A program made the position numbers and the translations under genes. From Corylus avellana (taxonomy: Eukaryota > Streptophyta > Magnoliopsida > Fagales > Betulaceae): a stretch of 64,000 bases of DNA. This document shows positions 1 through 14,950 of this stretch, piece after piece. The notes beneath the pieces are model-generated. The model did no database searches, was not told where the DNA came from, and was given only the letters and a program-made list of their open reading frames with translations. The stretch covers positions 36,511,634 through 36,575,633 of the forward strand of contig NC_081545.1 in NCBI RefSeq assembly GCF_901000735.1, given 5' to 3'. How positions within the stretch are numbered: position 1 is the stretch's first letter; each line of letters starts with the position of its first letter.

Positions 1-377
1 AACCACTCCGTTTTTAAAAGCTTAAAATCTTAAAATCCATGTTGGACCAATGAACCAATTAATTTTAGCATAACTTTTGATAGTGCAAGATTCCTACACA
101 ACTCAATCCATTGTATATTTTAGGACACTTGGTTTGAAAAGCCATCTGGGGGAGGGGCCGGGGACAATCCAACAAGCAACACCAGAAATGAAGGCCAGAT
201 TAGCCTTTTTAGTACAAATATATATACAAGGTACAGAAAATTATGGTAATTTAGGACGCAGCTACTCAAAAAACCTAACAAGGTGGGTGGTTTTGAAGAT
301 GACAAATCGTAGCACAAGCAAACTGTAAATACATAATATGATGAGGAAGAGCTAAATTAAGCTGATTGACGTCCAAA
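1..377. repeat. Direct repeat, copy 1 (MIRO 3' flank)
   Basis: Positions 1-377 and about 3300-3658 are near-identical direct copies sharing long blocks such as TTGGACCAATGAACCAATTA. The repeat ends exactly at the stop codon of the MIRO last exon (378), so it is the 3' UTR and flank of that gene. Confidence 0.8.
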
Positions 378-1873
378 CTACGATCCCTTAACGGGAAGCA
401 TTATTCCTTGCCGCCAGAGTACCAGTCCAACAATTGCCACCGCAGCGCCAACTGTCAAAAGGTACGTACAACATGATTTAGAGGCAGGCATATGAACAAA
501 AACAATAAGCTCAAAGAGCAATTAAACTCTAGCTTGATTGTCACAGCAAAAATGATCATCCATTAGAAAAAAGAAGCCAACAGATTCAAGGACTTGCACA
601 AACCCAAAAGATCAATATAACATACCTGAAAATACCATAAGTGAGTGGTTTATAAGTCTGTATTGCTTGCGGCTTCTCCCAGCTTCAGTTTTAGCCTTAG
701 GAATTCTCATATGAGGGTGTTCTGCAGCACTTACAATCCTACAAAATATATTATCGAGATTGCCCGACTTCGTACTGATAGGTTGGGATCCACTATTCCC
801 ATGTCCTGACAAACCTACGAAAGCAAAATTGCATTGATAATATGCAAGGCAGTGTAGGGCCAAAGGGACGACGCTATTATCAATTTATCATACAATATAA
901 CAAATACAATTAACAAAATACCGCAAACAATTAAAGGTCACAGCTCAGCTTACAACAATATTACTCTAATAATCATCACCATCATAGTTACCATCACTAA
1001 CATGAAGCAAAAGATAAACAGCCCATAATTTAAGTACATGTATTTTCATAGTTATGCACAAAACCATATTAACATATCTAAATATTTAGATATCATTTTT
1101 CAACCAAACCCATAGAATGCCTGAAATAGGTAAAATGTTGAATTTAGGCCGCCTTGTCCAAGTTTTGGAACTTCACCATTCAGCAAACTCGTCTGACCAA
1201 TTATTTCCTGCCAAATTACTAGAAAATTCAGGAGGCAGATTTCACTAGTGAACAGACTCTGGAATGTACTTTCTGCATATGGACTGTAATATTAGGTGAT
1301 CTTGTCTATATATAGTCGTATATGTCATGTAAACCTTCGTAATACTTCCGTTCCAAATCCAAAATTCGGAAAAAAATTTGTCCATGCATGTCAAGTTGCA
1401 ACTAATACTAATCAAATTGGTTTAAAGAGTTTTGTCTAACAAATTTAGTATTATTACCACGAAGGAAAAAACCTACATGAACAAGCACTGGAATGCCAAT
1501 AGGCCAGCCATAGAAGCCATTATGTTCGGAGCACGCAACCAACTAAACACACTAAAAATAATTTGTGGAAAATGGAGCTTGCATAATAGAACATGCATAT
1601 GATATTATAGTCGCTGAAAAAGATAAATACCCTATTTGAATTGTGTGTAGCCATGGAAAAAGAGTCCAGATCCTCTTTAGCTGCGACAACGAGGCAAGGC
1701 ACCTCAAAGCCAGTATCTTCACCATGACTAGCAACTTCTACCAGCAACTCAGTTGCTCTATTAGAACTGTAAAAGTAAAATGCATCAATCTTCAGAAACT
1801 CCTATATACCAATGCAACTGTGATAGTACAGGTCATACAATATACATATTGAAATCATGTTTAAAGCAATCAT

Positions 1874-1949
1874 AAGTTCATTTGTCAATAAAGTTAGTAG
1901 CTTCCAAAGTGACGGTCAAAACCCACATACGAGCATGAGCCTAGCATGC
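1874..1949. repeat. Inverted dispersed repeat, arm A
   Basis: About 75 bp here (core CTTCCAAAGTGACGGTCAAA) recurs in inverted orientation at 7107-7182, with a short indel and a few substitutions. It lies in an intron of the MIRO remnant. I do not recognise the family. Confidence 0.7.
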
Positions 1950-2443
1950 AGAGAAGTTAAAATGCTATTTCACTAAGACCTGTCCCATGTGCCTACAAGC
2001 AGCATCAACAACAATAAGGGAAATTTCCGATGGAAGTTAAAGAATACAAAGGATAAGCTATAGCACTCTAATCCATTTACTTTGCAACCCTTTACTAAGG
2101 GAACCACAAGGTTACTAGTAATATTAACAGACATGCCTAAAACAATATAAAAAAGACTAATATTAATATACGACTATATATCGAAATATCAGGTCCGAAA
2201 AAGCCAAACCAAATTAGTGAAGAAAAGGCTGAATTTGGGAAGTGAAAAAGTTAAAACACTAATTTAACAAACGTGTCACTGTGATTCATGCTATAGTTAA
2301 ATACAATAACAATAAGAGCCTTTTATTTACCTGTCATGAACAAACACTGCTACATCACAAGGAGCCAAAGATTCTTTATCTGAGAGCAGTTTAGAGACTC
2401 TGTCTTCAGGTATATCTCTCAATACAAGGGTCTTTTTTGTCCC

Positions 2444-3299
2444 CTGTGATGAAAATAACAAACAAATACTCAGACAAAGGGGTGGGATATGAACAAGACT
2501 AGCAATTACAGCAACTGGCAGAGCATTTTGATTTTGCACGAACATCACGTAAGTTGAAAAAATAATTCCATCTAGTGATAAACTAAACCACAAATTCCAA
2601 TTGGATATGGAGGTTACTTGGAGACAAAATCAATGACTTCATGTCGGCCCTGCCTTGAGAAACAACAAATAAAAGGTTTCTTTGTGAAAAATAATCCACA
2701 AATCAGCTGTAAATTAATTAAAACTACAGAAATTCTCTAAAACTTGCTGTTCTTTTGCCTTCTAAAAGTACTTGCAGGAAATTCTCTTAAAGTGGCTCAA
2801 CCATGCCATGCCAACCTCCTCCCTTCCCACACCCACTGCATTGGCTTTTTCCTTCCCACCCCCCACCAGCCATAAGCACCTGCACCGACCTCCTCCCTCC
2901 TCCATCCAACAAACTCCCAGTGGGAGGGAGTTTCCTAACCTTATACTTGCGTTTTGGAAAGAATGAAAGGAATTTGTAAAAATGCTTAACCAGCACCCCC
3001 CAACTTATTTTTTTGATAAACACGGATTACACAATAATGTAACAATATTATTGACAACCCACACCTTTCTTTGTCATTTGTCTCTTTTCTTTTCTTTTTA
3101 ATTTTAATCCGAGTTTCAGAATTTAAATAATGAAAACTAGGCAGCAAAGGATTAATGATGGGTTGAATTATAATAAATTTCAGCATGAGATATCGAGGAA
3201 AAGCCTTTCACCTAATATCACTTAATTTAATAATTTTTCAACCATGTTTAATAAAAACATAAACAAAAATTAAAACTTAAAACAGAAAAATGAAATCAT
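2444..3299. other. Non-coding stretch inside the MIRO remnant
   Basis: No MIRO exon was found here, although the exons for the P-loop of the second GTPase domain would be expected. It holds a C-rich patch around 2800-2930 and a segment at 3114-3183 that recurs inverted at 26239-26308. Confidence 0.5.
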
Positions 3300-3658
3300 C
3301 AACCACACCGTTTAAAAAGCTTAAAATATATGTTGGACCAATGAACCAATTAATTTTAGCAAAACTTTTGATAGTGCAAGATTCCTACACTACTCATTCC
3401 ATTGTATATTTTAGGACACTTAGTTTGAAACGCCATCTGGGGAAAGGGGGATAATCCAACAAGCAAAACCAGAAATGAAGGCCAGATTAGCCTTTTTAGT
3501 ACAAATATATATACAAGGAACAGAAAATTATCATAATTTGGGATGCACCTACTCAAAAAACCTAACAAGGTGGGTTTTGAAGATGACAAATCCTATCACA
3601 ACCAACTATAAATAATGATAATAGCAAGAGCTAAACAAAGCTGATTGATGTTCAAACT
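3300..3658. repeat. Direct repeat, copy 2 (MIRO 3' flank)
   Basis: Second copy of the 3' flank, lying between MIRO exon-like blocks at 2443 and 3790. No copy of the last coding exon precedes it. This suggests two truncated MIRO copies in tandem, or a rearranged single copy. Confidence 0.75.
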
Positions 3659-5405
3659 TGATAAACTATTTAGCTACTTGAACAACTATAGTTTGTCACA
3701 GAAAATACTGATTAGAGAAATTATATTAAAAGCCTATTAACAACAAATTTGGAAAGCAAGTACTCAGAGAGCACAGAACACACATACAGGATTGGTACTA
3801 TACAATCCAAAGATTTCTCTCAGATACTCGGTGGCTTCATTCGTCAGCTCCACAGTCTATACAAATGAGAACCAACAGTAACCATTTTAAACAAACATTG
3901 TATGACTCGGAAGAAAATGCAATAGTTTCATTTGCATGGTTTTGAATGGGTTGGGGTAGTATATGATTTGTATATTATTACATAATAAATTTGTTTGTGT
4001 GTGAATGTATGTTATATATCAAATCCGAAATGAGTGGTGTTTAATAGAAGTTCAAACTCCATGCCGGATGAGGGGATCATGGTGGGAAATTTAGTGCCTG
4101 TCCACCTCAAAGCATGAAGAAAAATCCTTGATACCAATGCTGAACAAACAGATTCAGAAGGCACATTTTATCTAATCACTAATCGACCAGATTGGTCATA
4201 CTTGACAATTAATTTCATTTCAAGATCTACGTCCAAACACTTACTCGCAAGTAGAGGACAGACAGAGAGAGATCATTGAAATCAAGTTTAACACTCCACA
4301 GGGGGAACCACTCTCAAGCAGGCTAAAGTAGGCTTGAAGCAAGCCCCCAAGCCTCCAAAAGTTTTTCCAAGTAGGATCCTAGTATACAATTAAAATACAG
4401 AGAAGTCAAGGTCAAACCAATAGCATGCATCATAGCATGATTTGAAGCCCTGCCCAAGCCATGCCAACAATTTTCCATCACTAGAAAGAATGGTAACTCC
4501 AAATTCTGCCCATCTACAACTATGAAAACAGACAAAAAAATCATATTCCTTAAAAAAAAGGCCTAGCACATAAAAATAGTTAATGAACAACACTAGTATA
4601 GTGACAGCTAAAATTCATCCCTAGAAATTACATGACATTGCTGCAATTATTAAGTTAACATAAGGGCTCACCTATACTTATCAACCAATATGAATATAAA
4701 GGTTCACATTAGCACCGCCTGCAAGAAAACTTGTTTGATAGGGTTCTACCACTTCTCAGAAATTTATTTTGTACTAGCAAATTTTAAGTTGGGATTAAGG
4801 CTTAGTCGAGTTGAGTAAGGATTATTATCATAAAAATTGTAAAAGCAGGGCAATGACAATCTTTGCAGTAGATAATTAAAAACTCAACTACCTTCCCTTC
4901 ACTTCCCTAAAACAAATAGATTATTTTAGTTCACAATAAATCATTTATCATTTCAATTAAAGCCATTCCTACTATACTAATTGTAATTTCCCCCAATGAT
5001 ATATTACCTGATCAGGAGCTCGTTTGGAAGTTGATGGGATGACATCCCCTGCAAGTTTGATATAATTGTTGTATCCAAATTTTCTTAGAATAGTCCATGT
5101 TGTCTCAAGACGCCCTTTTTCTATGTGCAGTGCATGAAGAAAAAGGAAACCCGTCCAAGTAAGCCCACGTTCATGGACTCCTTCACGCAATTTTTCAGAG
5201 ACAACCCTCTTAACACCTACTATTTCAGAAGGTTGTAATGGAGCATTGAAAAATTTGACCTGTTTACAAGTATTATTAGATCCCTCATTTATCTTCAGCA
5301 GAAAATACCCGGACTCTGATAGGTGAGAAATTTGTTTGCACGTATTACAAGTTCATTCCTGAATTGTCAGGAACAGCATACTTGGACATAAAACCATAAA
5401 ACTCA

Positions 5406-7106
<1,701 letters not shown>

Positions 7107-7182
7107 CATGCTCGGCTCATGCACGTATGTGGGTTTTGACCGTCACTTTGGAAGCTACAAAGTGACGTTGAGAAATGAACTT
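7107..7182. repeat. Inverted dispersed repeat, arm B
   Basis: Reverse-complement partner of 1874-1949. It ends directly at the poly-T tail of the LINE starting at 7181, so the LINE inserted at the edge of this repeat. Confidence 0.7.
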
Positions 7183-7261
7183 TTTTTTTTTTTTTTTTTT
7201 TTTTGAGTCATCTTTCATTTCATAAAAAGATAAAACAGCTTGAGTTTGAAAAAACTCTAAA

Positions 7262-10200
7262 TTAAAGAGCAAAAAACTCTAAAATAACTAAATCAAAAAT
7301 ATAATTTCTTCTAGTCAAACAGAATCGATAATGGCTCGCACAGCTAGCTGCCTTAGCAAGCCCATGTGCTCTTGCATTGGCTTCTCTCTTCACATGGTAA
7401 ATCATCCGGTTCCTCCGTGTATTGAGGACCATACGAGCATCCCCCATTGTTTGTCCATAATGGCTCCAACAAGGGTCAGAAGATTTAATAGTTTTTACCA
7501 CTTGGAGACAGTCCCCCTCAAGAATGATATCTTGTACCCCTAAATCCTTGCTAAATTTAGCCGTTGCTAAAGCTCCCATTGCTTTTGCACATGCTGGTTC
7601 CGAGAGAACTAGTAAAGTTTTGCATAAAGAAGCATGCACCAATCCATGATGATCACAAACCAAAACTCCAATACCCATTCGATTTTGGTCTGAGCCGATT
7701 GCAATATCCCAGTTCACTTTATATCTTCCAAAAGGTGGAGCCTGCCACTTCACACGGGATGAATTCGTATTGATTTGAACTGGGCTCGCATGTGCTACCA
7801 AGAAAAGACATTGGTTTTCCTCTGCTTCAATAATAAGTCTATTAGGATGGATAAAATCTTCTCCATGAAAAACCCCATTGCATCTATGCCATATCTTACG
7901 AGCCAACACCGCAAATAGTGCCATCTCGTCCCATCCACACCACAAGACCATCCCCTCCATTATCGCCATAAACGACACCCCTACCACTAAACTCTTTTGT
8001 GTCCTACGCCCACAAGCTCCCCCACACGTCTACAACAGATGGACACTCCCACAAAACATGTTGTACTGTTTCTCTATTCAACCCACAAATAATACACAGA
8101 TCATCCACAACTACCCCTTTGTTAAACAATTTATCCTTGGTAGGTAAAATGTTGCTACAGGCCCTCCAAAGAAAAACTTTTGAAGCATTTGGTACTTTTA
8201 AACTCCGCAGGGGTTTCCAAAAACTTGTATTGCCAAACTTAGTGGAACCTTTCCCCTTATCTCTTGCTATTCGTTCTTTTTCCAGGTAGTATGCACTCCT
8301 TACTGTAAACTCTCCGGTTGTGGTACCCCTCCAAATCATTTTATCTGGTAATCTATATCTGCTTAGAGGGAGACTACATATGATATCAGCCTCATGTGCT
8401 TGGAAGATATCACGGATGAGAGCTACGTTCCAGCCCCTCATACCAATGTCTATCAACTCACTCATTGTTGCTTCCGCCCCCAAAAGATTGCGAGGGGATT
8501 GTATAGAGTAGGTTGTAGGACATGGGATCCATCTATCCCCCCAAATTTGCACCGATCTCCCATCCCTCACCCGCCAAATCACCCCTTCCTGCACCAATTC
8601 CCTAGCTGCCAATATGCTCCTCCACGCCAAAGAGGGTCGGCTCCCCACTCTTGCTTTTAAAAAAGAGCCTCTTGAAAAATATTTAACTTTTAAAATTGTT
8701 CCACTTAGATTCTCCGGTTGTTGCATCAATCTCCAACACTATTTTGCCAACATGGCTTTATTCAAAGAGATGAGGTCTCGAAAAGCCATTCCACCTTAGG
8801 ATTTGGAAACTCCATTTTGTCCATCTCATCCAATGAACTTTTCTATCATTCTCCCTATGTCCCCACCAGAACTTCTGCATGAGTGAATTTAATTCCCTAA
8901 AAAGAGACTTAGCCAATAAGAAAATACTCATACTGTAGGTTGGAATTGCCTGGATCACAGCTTTTATAAGTATCTATTTCCCTGCCTGTGACAGAAATTT
9001 AGTTTTCCAATCTGTAAGCCGTTTACGGACTCTCTCAATAATATCTTGAAATTCCCTCACCCAAGACTTCCCCACAAGAGCCGGGAGGCCCAAATATTTG
9101 TCATATCTCTGAGTAGCAGAAATTCCTGACAACTAGAGGATACACTCCATCTCCTGGCTTGTATTTCTACTGAAAAAAATAGAAGTTTTGTCCCTGTTCA
9201 CCCGTTGCCAAAAACCAGTCTCATGCTCATGCAGTAGCTGCGTCAGAGTTGTCCAAGTTTCAGGATGGGCTTTGCAGAAAATCAAGCTGTCATCCGCAAA
9301 AAATAAGTGATTTAAACGACGACCACCCGGGGATGTGGGTACACCATGTAGAAGCCCTACTCTTTCAGCATGATGGAGTTTTACACTCAAAACTTCTGCA
9401 CATATTAGCTAAAGATAAGGAGATAAGGGGTCTCCTTGTCGAATTCCTCTTGAATGATTAATATTACCCATAGGGACACCATTAACAATCACAACATAAT
9501 GCACCGTTGTGATACATTGCACGATCAACCGAATCTACTTCAAATCAATCCTCATTTTCTTCATAACCGTTTCAAGGAAAGACCAATCAACTCTATCATA
9601 GGCCTTGCTTATATCAAACTTAAGCGCCATATACCTCATCCTCCCCCACATACGAGAATGCATAGTATGTAAAGCTTTATAGGCCACTAGAATATTATCC
9701 GAAATCAACCGCCCCGGAATGAAGGCACTTTGATTCTAAGAGATGATATGGGGTAGAATAACTTTTAACCGGTTAGCAATAAGCCAATAACCTTTGCTAG
9801 AATTTTGTAAATGACATTACAACGGCTAATGGGCCTGTATTCCGTCACCTTAGAAGGGTTTTTCAATTTTGGAATCAAGGCAATATTCGTTCTATTCACT
9901 GATTCATCTAAATGACATGAGTTAAAAAACATAAAAATCGCAGTGCATACCTCTTCACCCAAAATATCCCAAATTCTCCTGATAAAATCACACTAGGAAC
10001 CCATCGGGTCCAATTGCCTTCAATGGCACCATTTGCTGAACCGCAACTTTAATCTCCTCTGCTGTGATTTCCTTAATGAGCTCAGCATTCATAAGAGGAG
10101 ATACTCGCCCATCCAGATGCTCCAAGCTTTCACCGAAACCACTGGAGAGGTCGAAGTGAATAGATTGGTATAATAAGTAGTGAATGCTTCCTCAATACCA

Positions 10201-11353
10201 TCTGGTGAATTCCGAACTGTCCCCCCCTCGTCTAAGATTTGGATAATCTTCTTAGCACGTTTTCTTTGAGTTGCACAGGCATGAAAAAACTTAGTATTTT
10301 GATCCCTCTTTTTAAGCCAATGTTCCTTTGCTCGTTGTCTCCATTTTAGTTCATCATCTTCCATAGCCTCACTGACTTCTGATATCTAACAACCCCTTTT
10401 GCTCTTGTAATATTTGAATGTCCTGAGTTTTCTTTTGTATTAAAACATCATTCTAATCAACATTTTTCCTTCTCCATTTGAGCAGTCCTTTTTTGCAATT
10501 CGCCAGTTTAGTTTGCACCACCCCCTAAATTCCTCCAATATACTTTTTAACCCTCCACACCTTCCTTATTATCTCACGAGTTTTTTCATTCCTATTCCAT
10601 GTTGCTTCATAACGAAAAACCTGCATGATTTCCACGTTAACCCATCAGCTTGGATTTAATGAGACATGAAGAGGCACATGGTCTGAACTACAGGCTGTCA
10701 AAACATCCACCCGTGCATCTGGATATAACTCGCTCCAACATGGTGTCCCCACAGTTCTATCAAGTCTCTCTTTGATAAACTTTGTTCCATCTATTCTATT
10801 ACACCACGTAAAACTTGGACCAAAGAAACCAAGATCTTGCAATTGACAAAAAACCAACGCACTATTGAACTGATCCATTTGCCCTCGAGACCTTCTATGT
10901 TTCCTGAACTTCTCCGCATCCTCTGTAACCTCATTGAAATATCTCACACACAACCACAAGCTTGGTGTGAGAGAACTAAGGTACCTTAGCAAACTCCATG
11001 ACTCGTGTCACTTCCAAGCTTCAGGATTTCCATAGAATCTAGTAAACTTCCATTTAATTCCCGAATGTGTTGTACTCACTTCTGCATTGATGTGGTGCCT
11101 ACTAAAGTTTTGGATTTCCACCGAAAAATTATCGTTCCACGTGATTGCCAAACCACCGCTCTTGCCCACACTGTCCACCCCAAAAACACTTCCAAAACCA
11201 GCTTGTATGCGAATCCTTTCCAACCTCTTAGCTTGTAGCTTGGTATCCATTAAGAAAACCAGGCTTGGTTTCTTTTCCTTCACCATCCGGCAAAGGTCAC
11301 AAACTGCCCAAGGATTCTCAAGACCCCTGGCAGTTCCAACTTAAAATACTCAT
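7262..11353 (-). pseudogene. LINE ORF2: endonuclease, RT, zf-RVT, RNase H
   Basis: The start fits ATG at 11353 (MSILSWNCQG), followed at once by a frameshift before ENPWAVCDLCRMVKEKKP. The AP-endonuclease follows (11286-10650), with LMDTKL where plant elements usually have a Glu (ETK) in this motif, and SSDHVPL near its end. Reverse transcriptase blocks: ALIPKLKNP and YRPIS (about 9830-9900), then FADDS (about 9310-9330). The zf-RVT region is at 8004-8500 (CIICGLNRETVQHVLWECP). RNase H is at 7262-7987 (VNWDIAIGS, LEGDCLQVV, HVKREANARAHGLAK). The blocks lie in different frames with stops between them, so no polyprotein can be made. The order and the C-terminal RNase H are typical of plant L1 elements. 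Confidence 0.9.
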
Positions 11354-11556
11354 TGTGATTGGAGGAGGCTATTTCACAGCCTCCGCCACATCATTCATTC
11401 ATGCCTGAGTTTCATCCCTACTTCATTTCCTCTTCTTTGTTTGTATTGTTTCCCCATTATCAGCCCAATATTTTCTGCCTTTCTGCGACCCAAAACATGC
11501 TCCATGGGGATCCCCATGCACATTCCTCCGCTTAATTAAATTTTGGTCATTTTTTC

Positions 11557-12892
11557 TCATGTTGCAGGCTTAGGCATATCGTGCACTGGTTGGGCAACTG
11601 GTAGACCTGCCCAAAATAGAGCGGCCACTTCTACAACTCCACGCCCACTTGTCCCATGGACCTCCACGGGTTGCACCTCCAGCCCTTCATTGCCACACCC
11701 TTTCATGCAACCTCTTGTACTGCCACGTCCATCATGAGAAGGAGATGACTCAAAAAAATAGATTGCCCCAGCCTCCTTAATCTTCTCCCCACCAAAAGGA
11801 CCAGTATGTCCTTGGAAAATGACTTCGCCTAATTTTCCATCCACGTGAACAACCCTTGTTATTGGGTCCACCAATTTTTCTCTGCATCCCTCTGTAGGAG
11901 TCAACAAAACTTCCTCGGAGTGGAAGTTTTTCTCTGCATGTTCAAATACGTGATATGTGGAATTTCCATCAGTTTCGTGAGTAACTGAATTCCCATCCAT
12001 GTCGCGGTGATGGTGCTCTCCATATTTTCGACCATCCTCATAGTTGCTGCAACTGCCCATATGCCAGTTGTCCTTTTTCCCCCACCGGGATTTAGAGTCA
12101 GCCGGTGATAGCCGCCGTTCATCTGCAGGATTGCACCACCTCTCAGACCACCTCTTAGGAGAAGTTGCTTGTAGCCATGGTCCAAATTATGGATCTTCTC
12201 TCTTCCCATGAATCCTATTCTCCCCCCTTTGTGTACACCCTGATGCTCCATGTCGGATTGACCCGCACTGAAAGCAAAATTTTGGAATGCGCTCATACTT
12301 GAAAGCAATCCAGAACAATTTCCCTTGTAACTTCAACATGCGTCCACAAGCAGAGGTTTCCCCATAGGAACCCTAATCCGAACTAGCAAATATTTTCCCA
12401 TCCCAGTCCTTCCTCATCAATGTCAACTTCTTCCACCATCCCAATAGTTCCCCCAAGTTGATATCCGATATCTTTTCCCATACATGCAAGAGGGAGATCG
12501 TACATCTTCACCCAAAAAGTTGTTGAGTCAAAACTCATTTGTGCATGAGGGATGTGCCCATCAAAATCTTTGACTGCAAACAGATGTCCCTCAAAAACCC
12601 AAGGCCTCCCTTCATGAACCCTCGATTTATCCCATGAATGTTTGAAATTCAGTAAAAACAAATTATCTCCCAACACTTTGAATGTCAGAGATCCCGTAGG
12701 CTTCCACCCTCATACCAACTTGGAACGGACAGATTCTTTGCCAATGACACGGTCCGCTACCAATTTTCCCACCAGACACGAGTGCCCCTTGTGCATGATT
12801 GCTTCCACCGCTGCCTCCTGAACCATAAACTTAGAGCTTTCCTCCTCTGTCGAAGAGAATTTTCCCTACATCTTGGTTAGATCTTCCGCCAT
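11557..12892 (-). pseudogene. LINE ORF1 (gag-like, DUF4283 and CCHC knuckle)
   Basis: The likely start is at 12892 (MAEDLTKM), followed immediately by an in-frame TAG. A DUF4283-like nucleic-acid-binding region lies at 12383-12676 (VHEGRPWVFEGHLFAV). A CCHC zinc knuckle, CFQCGSIRHGASGC, is readable around 12230-12280 in a different frame from the neighbouring ORFs. The C-terminal part (11557-12060) is low-complexity and unrecognised. ORF1 proteins coat LINE RNA; this one is broken. Confidence 0.8.
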
Positions 12893-13048
12893 GATCCCCT
12901 TACTCCTTTGCAGCGAAATATCGGCACACTAGAATTCCCATCACAGTCTTGCTAGACCTGAAGTTATGACTCCTTCTCCTCTAAGTTTTGCAGAATCCTA
13001 TAGAGAAAATCTGTAATTGTCTGTTAATGTTTTGCCTTTATGTTTTTT

Positions 13049-13148
13049 NNNNNNNNNNNNNNNNNNNNNNNNNNNNNNNNNNNNNNNNNNNNNNNNNNNN
13101 NNNNNNNNNNNNNNNNNNNNNNNNNNNNNNNNNNNNNNNNNNNNNNNN
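13049..13148. other. Assembly gap (100 N)
   Basis: Exactly 100 N, a placeholder of unknown true length. It lies about 80 bp beyond the apparent LINE 5' end and may hide its target-site duplication. Confidence 0.99.
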
Positions 13149-14633
13149 AATAAAAGGAAAGGCAAATCAACAAAAAGCAAGACGAAGTGTCTCATTATGC
13201 CAATGTGCAGAAGGAAAAACAAAACAAATGGTGATCATCAATTGCATGGAGACCATTGACCAAAGACAAAGAGCTAGCAGAACGCGAGGCTTATAAATGG
13301 AAAGCATAACTTTTTTGTTTTTCAAAATGCCAGCAGATGCGTGGGTTAAAAAGGAAAGCATTTAAATAGAGGAGTCGTTCCGTCTTCTTTTCTTCTTTTT
13401 TCGGGTACTGTCGTGATATGGATAATGGAGGAGCCACGTGAACATGCAGATGTTACCATCTGCAGCAATAGAAGTGGTAAAACGGAGGCAACGGAGGCTG
13501 GAGTGGTAAAACGGTAAAACCCGAACGCCTACATCTAGCGAAAGACAATATTTACTGTGCATGTAACTGAAAAAAAAAAAAATTGTTAGGGTTAGCGGTG
13601 GAGTTTAATTAGTATTTTCATTATGTGTTATTTATTGAGATTATGTTTAATGTTCTTCCTAGATTAATGATTGAGTGTTTAATTAGTATTTTTTATTCAT
13701 TATGATTTTTGTTCATATCAAATGTTTACTTTTGGTTTGATTTGTTATGATTCGAATTTATATTGAATGCTTAATCTAATATTAAAATCAAATTTTCAAC
13801 AAACCCATATTCAATTTATATGCTCTTTAGTTTTGTTATTAATGCATGATTGTTTTACATTTCAATTCCTATTAATTTTTTCTTAGCTCTATTTTACCTA
13901 ATTTAGTTTTGTTAATTCAATCGCTCTATTAATTGCTCCACTTCGTAGTAAAAAACAAAAAATGAATCATTTTATTTTTTTCAGACGATAATAAAATTTT
14001 TACTCGAGGGAATACTACCATTCCTTGTGGATCGACCTCGGTCTTATTGAGAATTTAGTACTTGAATTTTGATATCTTTTTGATGCACTACCCATGCAAT
14101 TAGACTGTCCAATAGCCCAATGATGTCGGTTAGTTTTAAAATATCACCCAATAACCTATGATATGATCATATAATATAGTTTGATATGCATATGAAATGT
14201 TACCTGTGCGTCAACACGTACAGGCCGCGGTAACTTATAGTTTGATATGACTGGCAGAGGGATAGCTCAAGTACTGTAGTTTACCTAGTGCGTCAACACA
14301 AAATAATCTTATAGTTCCATATGCATATGAATTATAACAGTACCGTTAATCAATTTTACTTTGTTGGTATAACAGTACTTTTATTTTACTTTGTTGGTAT
14401 AACAGTACCGTTAATAAATTTTTATTTTTAGTTTTTTTAAAAAATATTAATAGTTGATTTGTAATGTTACATTAATAAAATGGAATAAATTAAAGGTGTA
14501 GTACATGGTATGTAACATCTCTCTTTAATAAATAATAATAGTAATAATTATAACAAATAAATAATAAATAACAACTTTCCTGGCCCTTATCTTTGACTAT
14601 ATCACATTTATTTTTTATTTTCAATAAAACTTT
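13149..14633. other. AT-rich intergenic DNA with LTR-like debris
   Basis: No gene seen. Around 14018-14060 the text TGTGGATCGACCTCGGTCTT resembles a phrase common near the ends of plant Ty3/gypsy LTR elements (low confidence). A 25-bp unit starting TTTTACTTTGTTGG is repeated imperfectly around 14354-14412. The rest is AT-rich and anonymous. Confidence 0.35.
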
Positions 14634-14733
14634 NNNNNNNNNNNNNNNNNNNNNNNNNNNNNNNNNNNNNNNNNNNNNNNNNNNNNNNNNNNNNNNNNNN
14701 NNNNNNNNNNNNNNNNNNNNNNNNNNNNNNNNN
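14634..14733. other. Assembly gap (100 N)
   Basis: Exactly 100 N. The minus-strand coding direction of the adjacent kelch-like stub runs straight into this gap. Confidence 0.99.
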
Positions 14734-14739
14734 AAATAT

Positions 14740-14950
14740 GATGACGATGAGATAAATAATTCGTTGATGGAACGATAATTGAAAATGATCTTGGAGTTTG
14801 CTACGCGTGCAACATAGGCAACGACGCCGCGATGTGGTGTCTGTCCATGGAGATGGAGTATTTGTGATGAAGGAACGGAAAGATTTGGGCACTGAAGAGA
14901 ATTAGGTTTTGTTTCAAGTTAGGGTGCGGACTGTGCGGTGATTTTTTCTT
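14740..14950 (-). pseudogene. 5' stub of a kelch-like paralogue, cut by a gap
   Basis: This stretch matches the start codon region and upstream leader of the gene at 17481-18866. ATG is at 14848 (MDRHHIAASL against MDRHLVRAW), and downstream GATCTTGGAGT and upstream TGCGGACTGTGCGGTGAT are shared. An insertion of about two dozen bases adds a stop after 15 codons, so it is probably a pseudogene. Only about 35 codons are visible before the N gap. Confidence 0.7.

Larger units (their letters stand above)
7181..12970 (-). mobile_element. L1-type non-LTR retrotransposon (LINE), decayed
   Basis: Almost complete plant L1 element on the minus strand. A 24-bp T run at 7181-7204 is its poly(A) tail. 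Going towards its 5' end come RNase H, zf-RVT, reverse transcriptase, endonuclease, and then ORF1 with a CCHC knuckle and a DUF4283-like region. The 5' end is near 12.9-13.0 kb, just before an assembly gap at 13049, so it cannot be fixed. Both ORFs carry several stops and frameshifts, so the copy is inactive. I found no convincing target-site duplication. Confidence 0.9.

Noticed and set aside
4323..4593. Overlapping minus ORFs between MIRO exons
   Set aside because: No family match and located in an intron-like region of the remnant.
12988..13296. ORFs crossing the N gap at 13049-13148
   Set aside because: They are open only because N codons contain no stops; flanking sequence is not coding-like.
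14593..14892. ORFs crossing the N gap at 14634-14733
   Set aside because: Same artefact of the N run.
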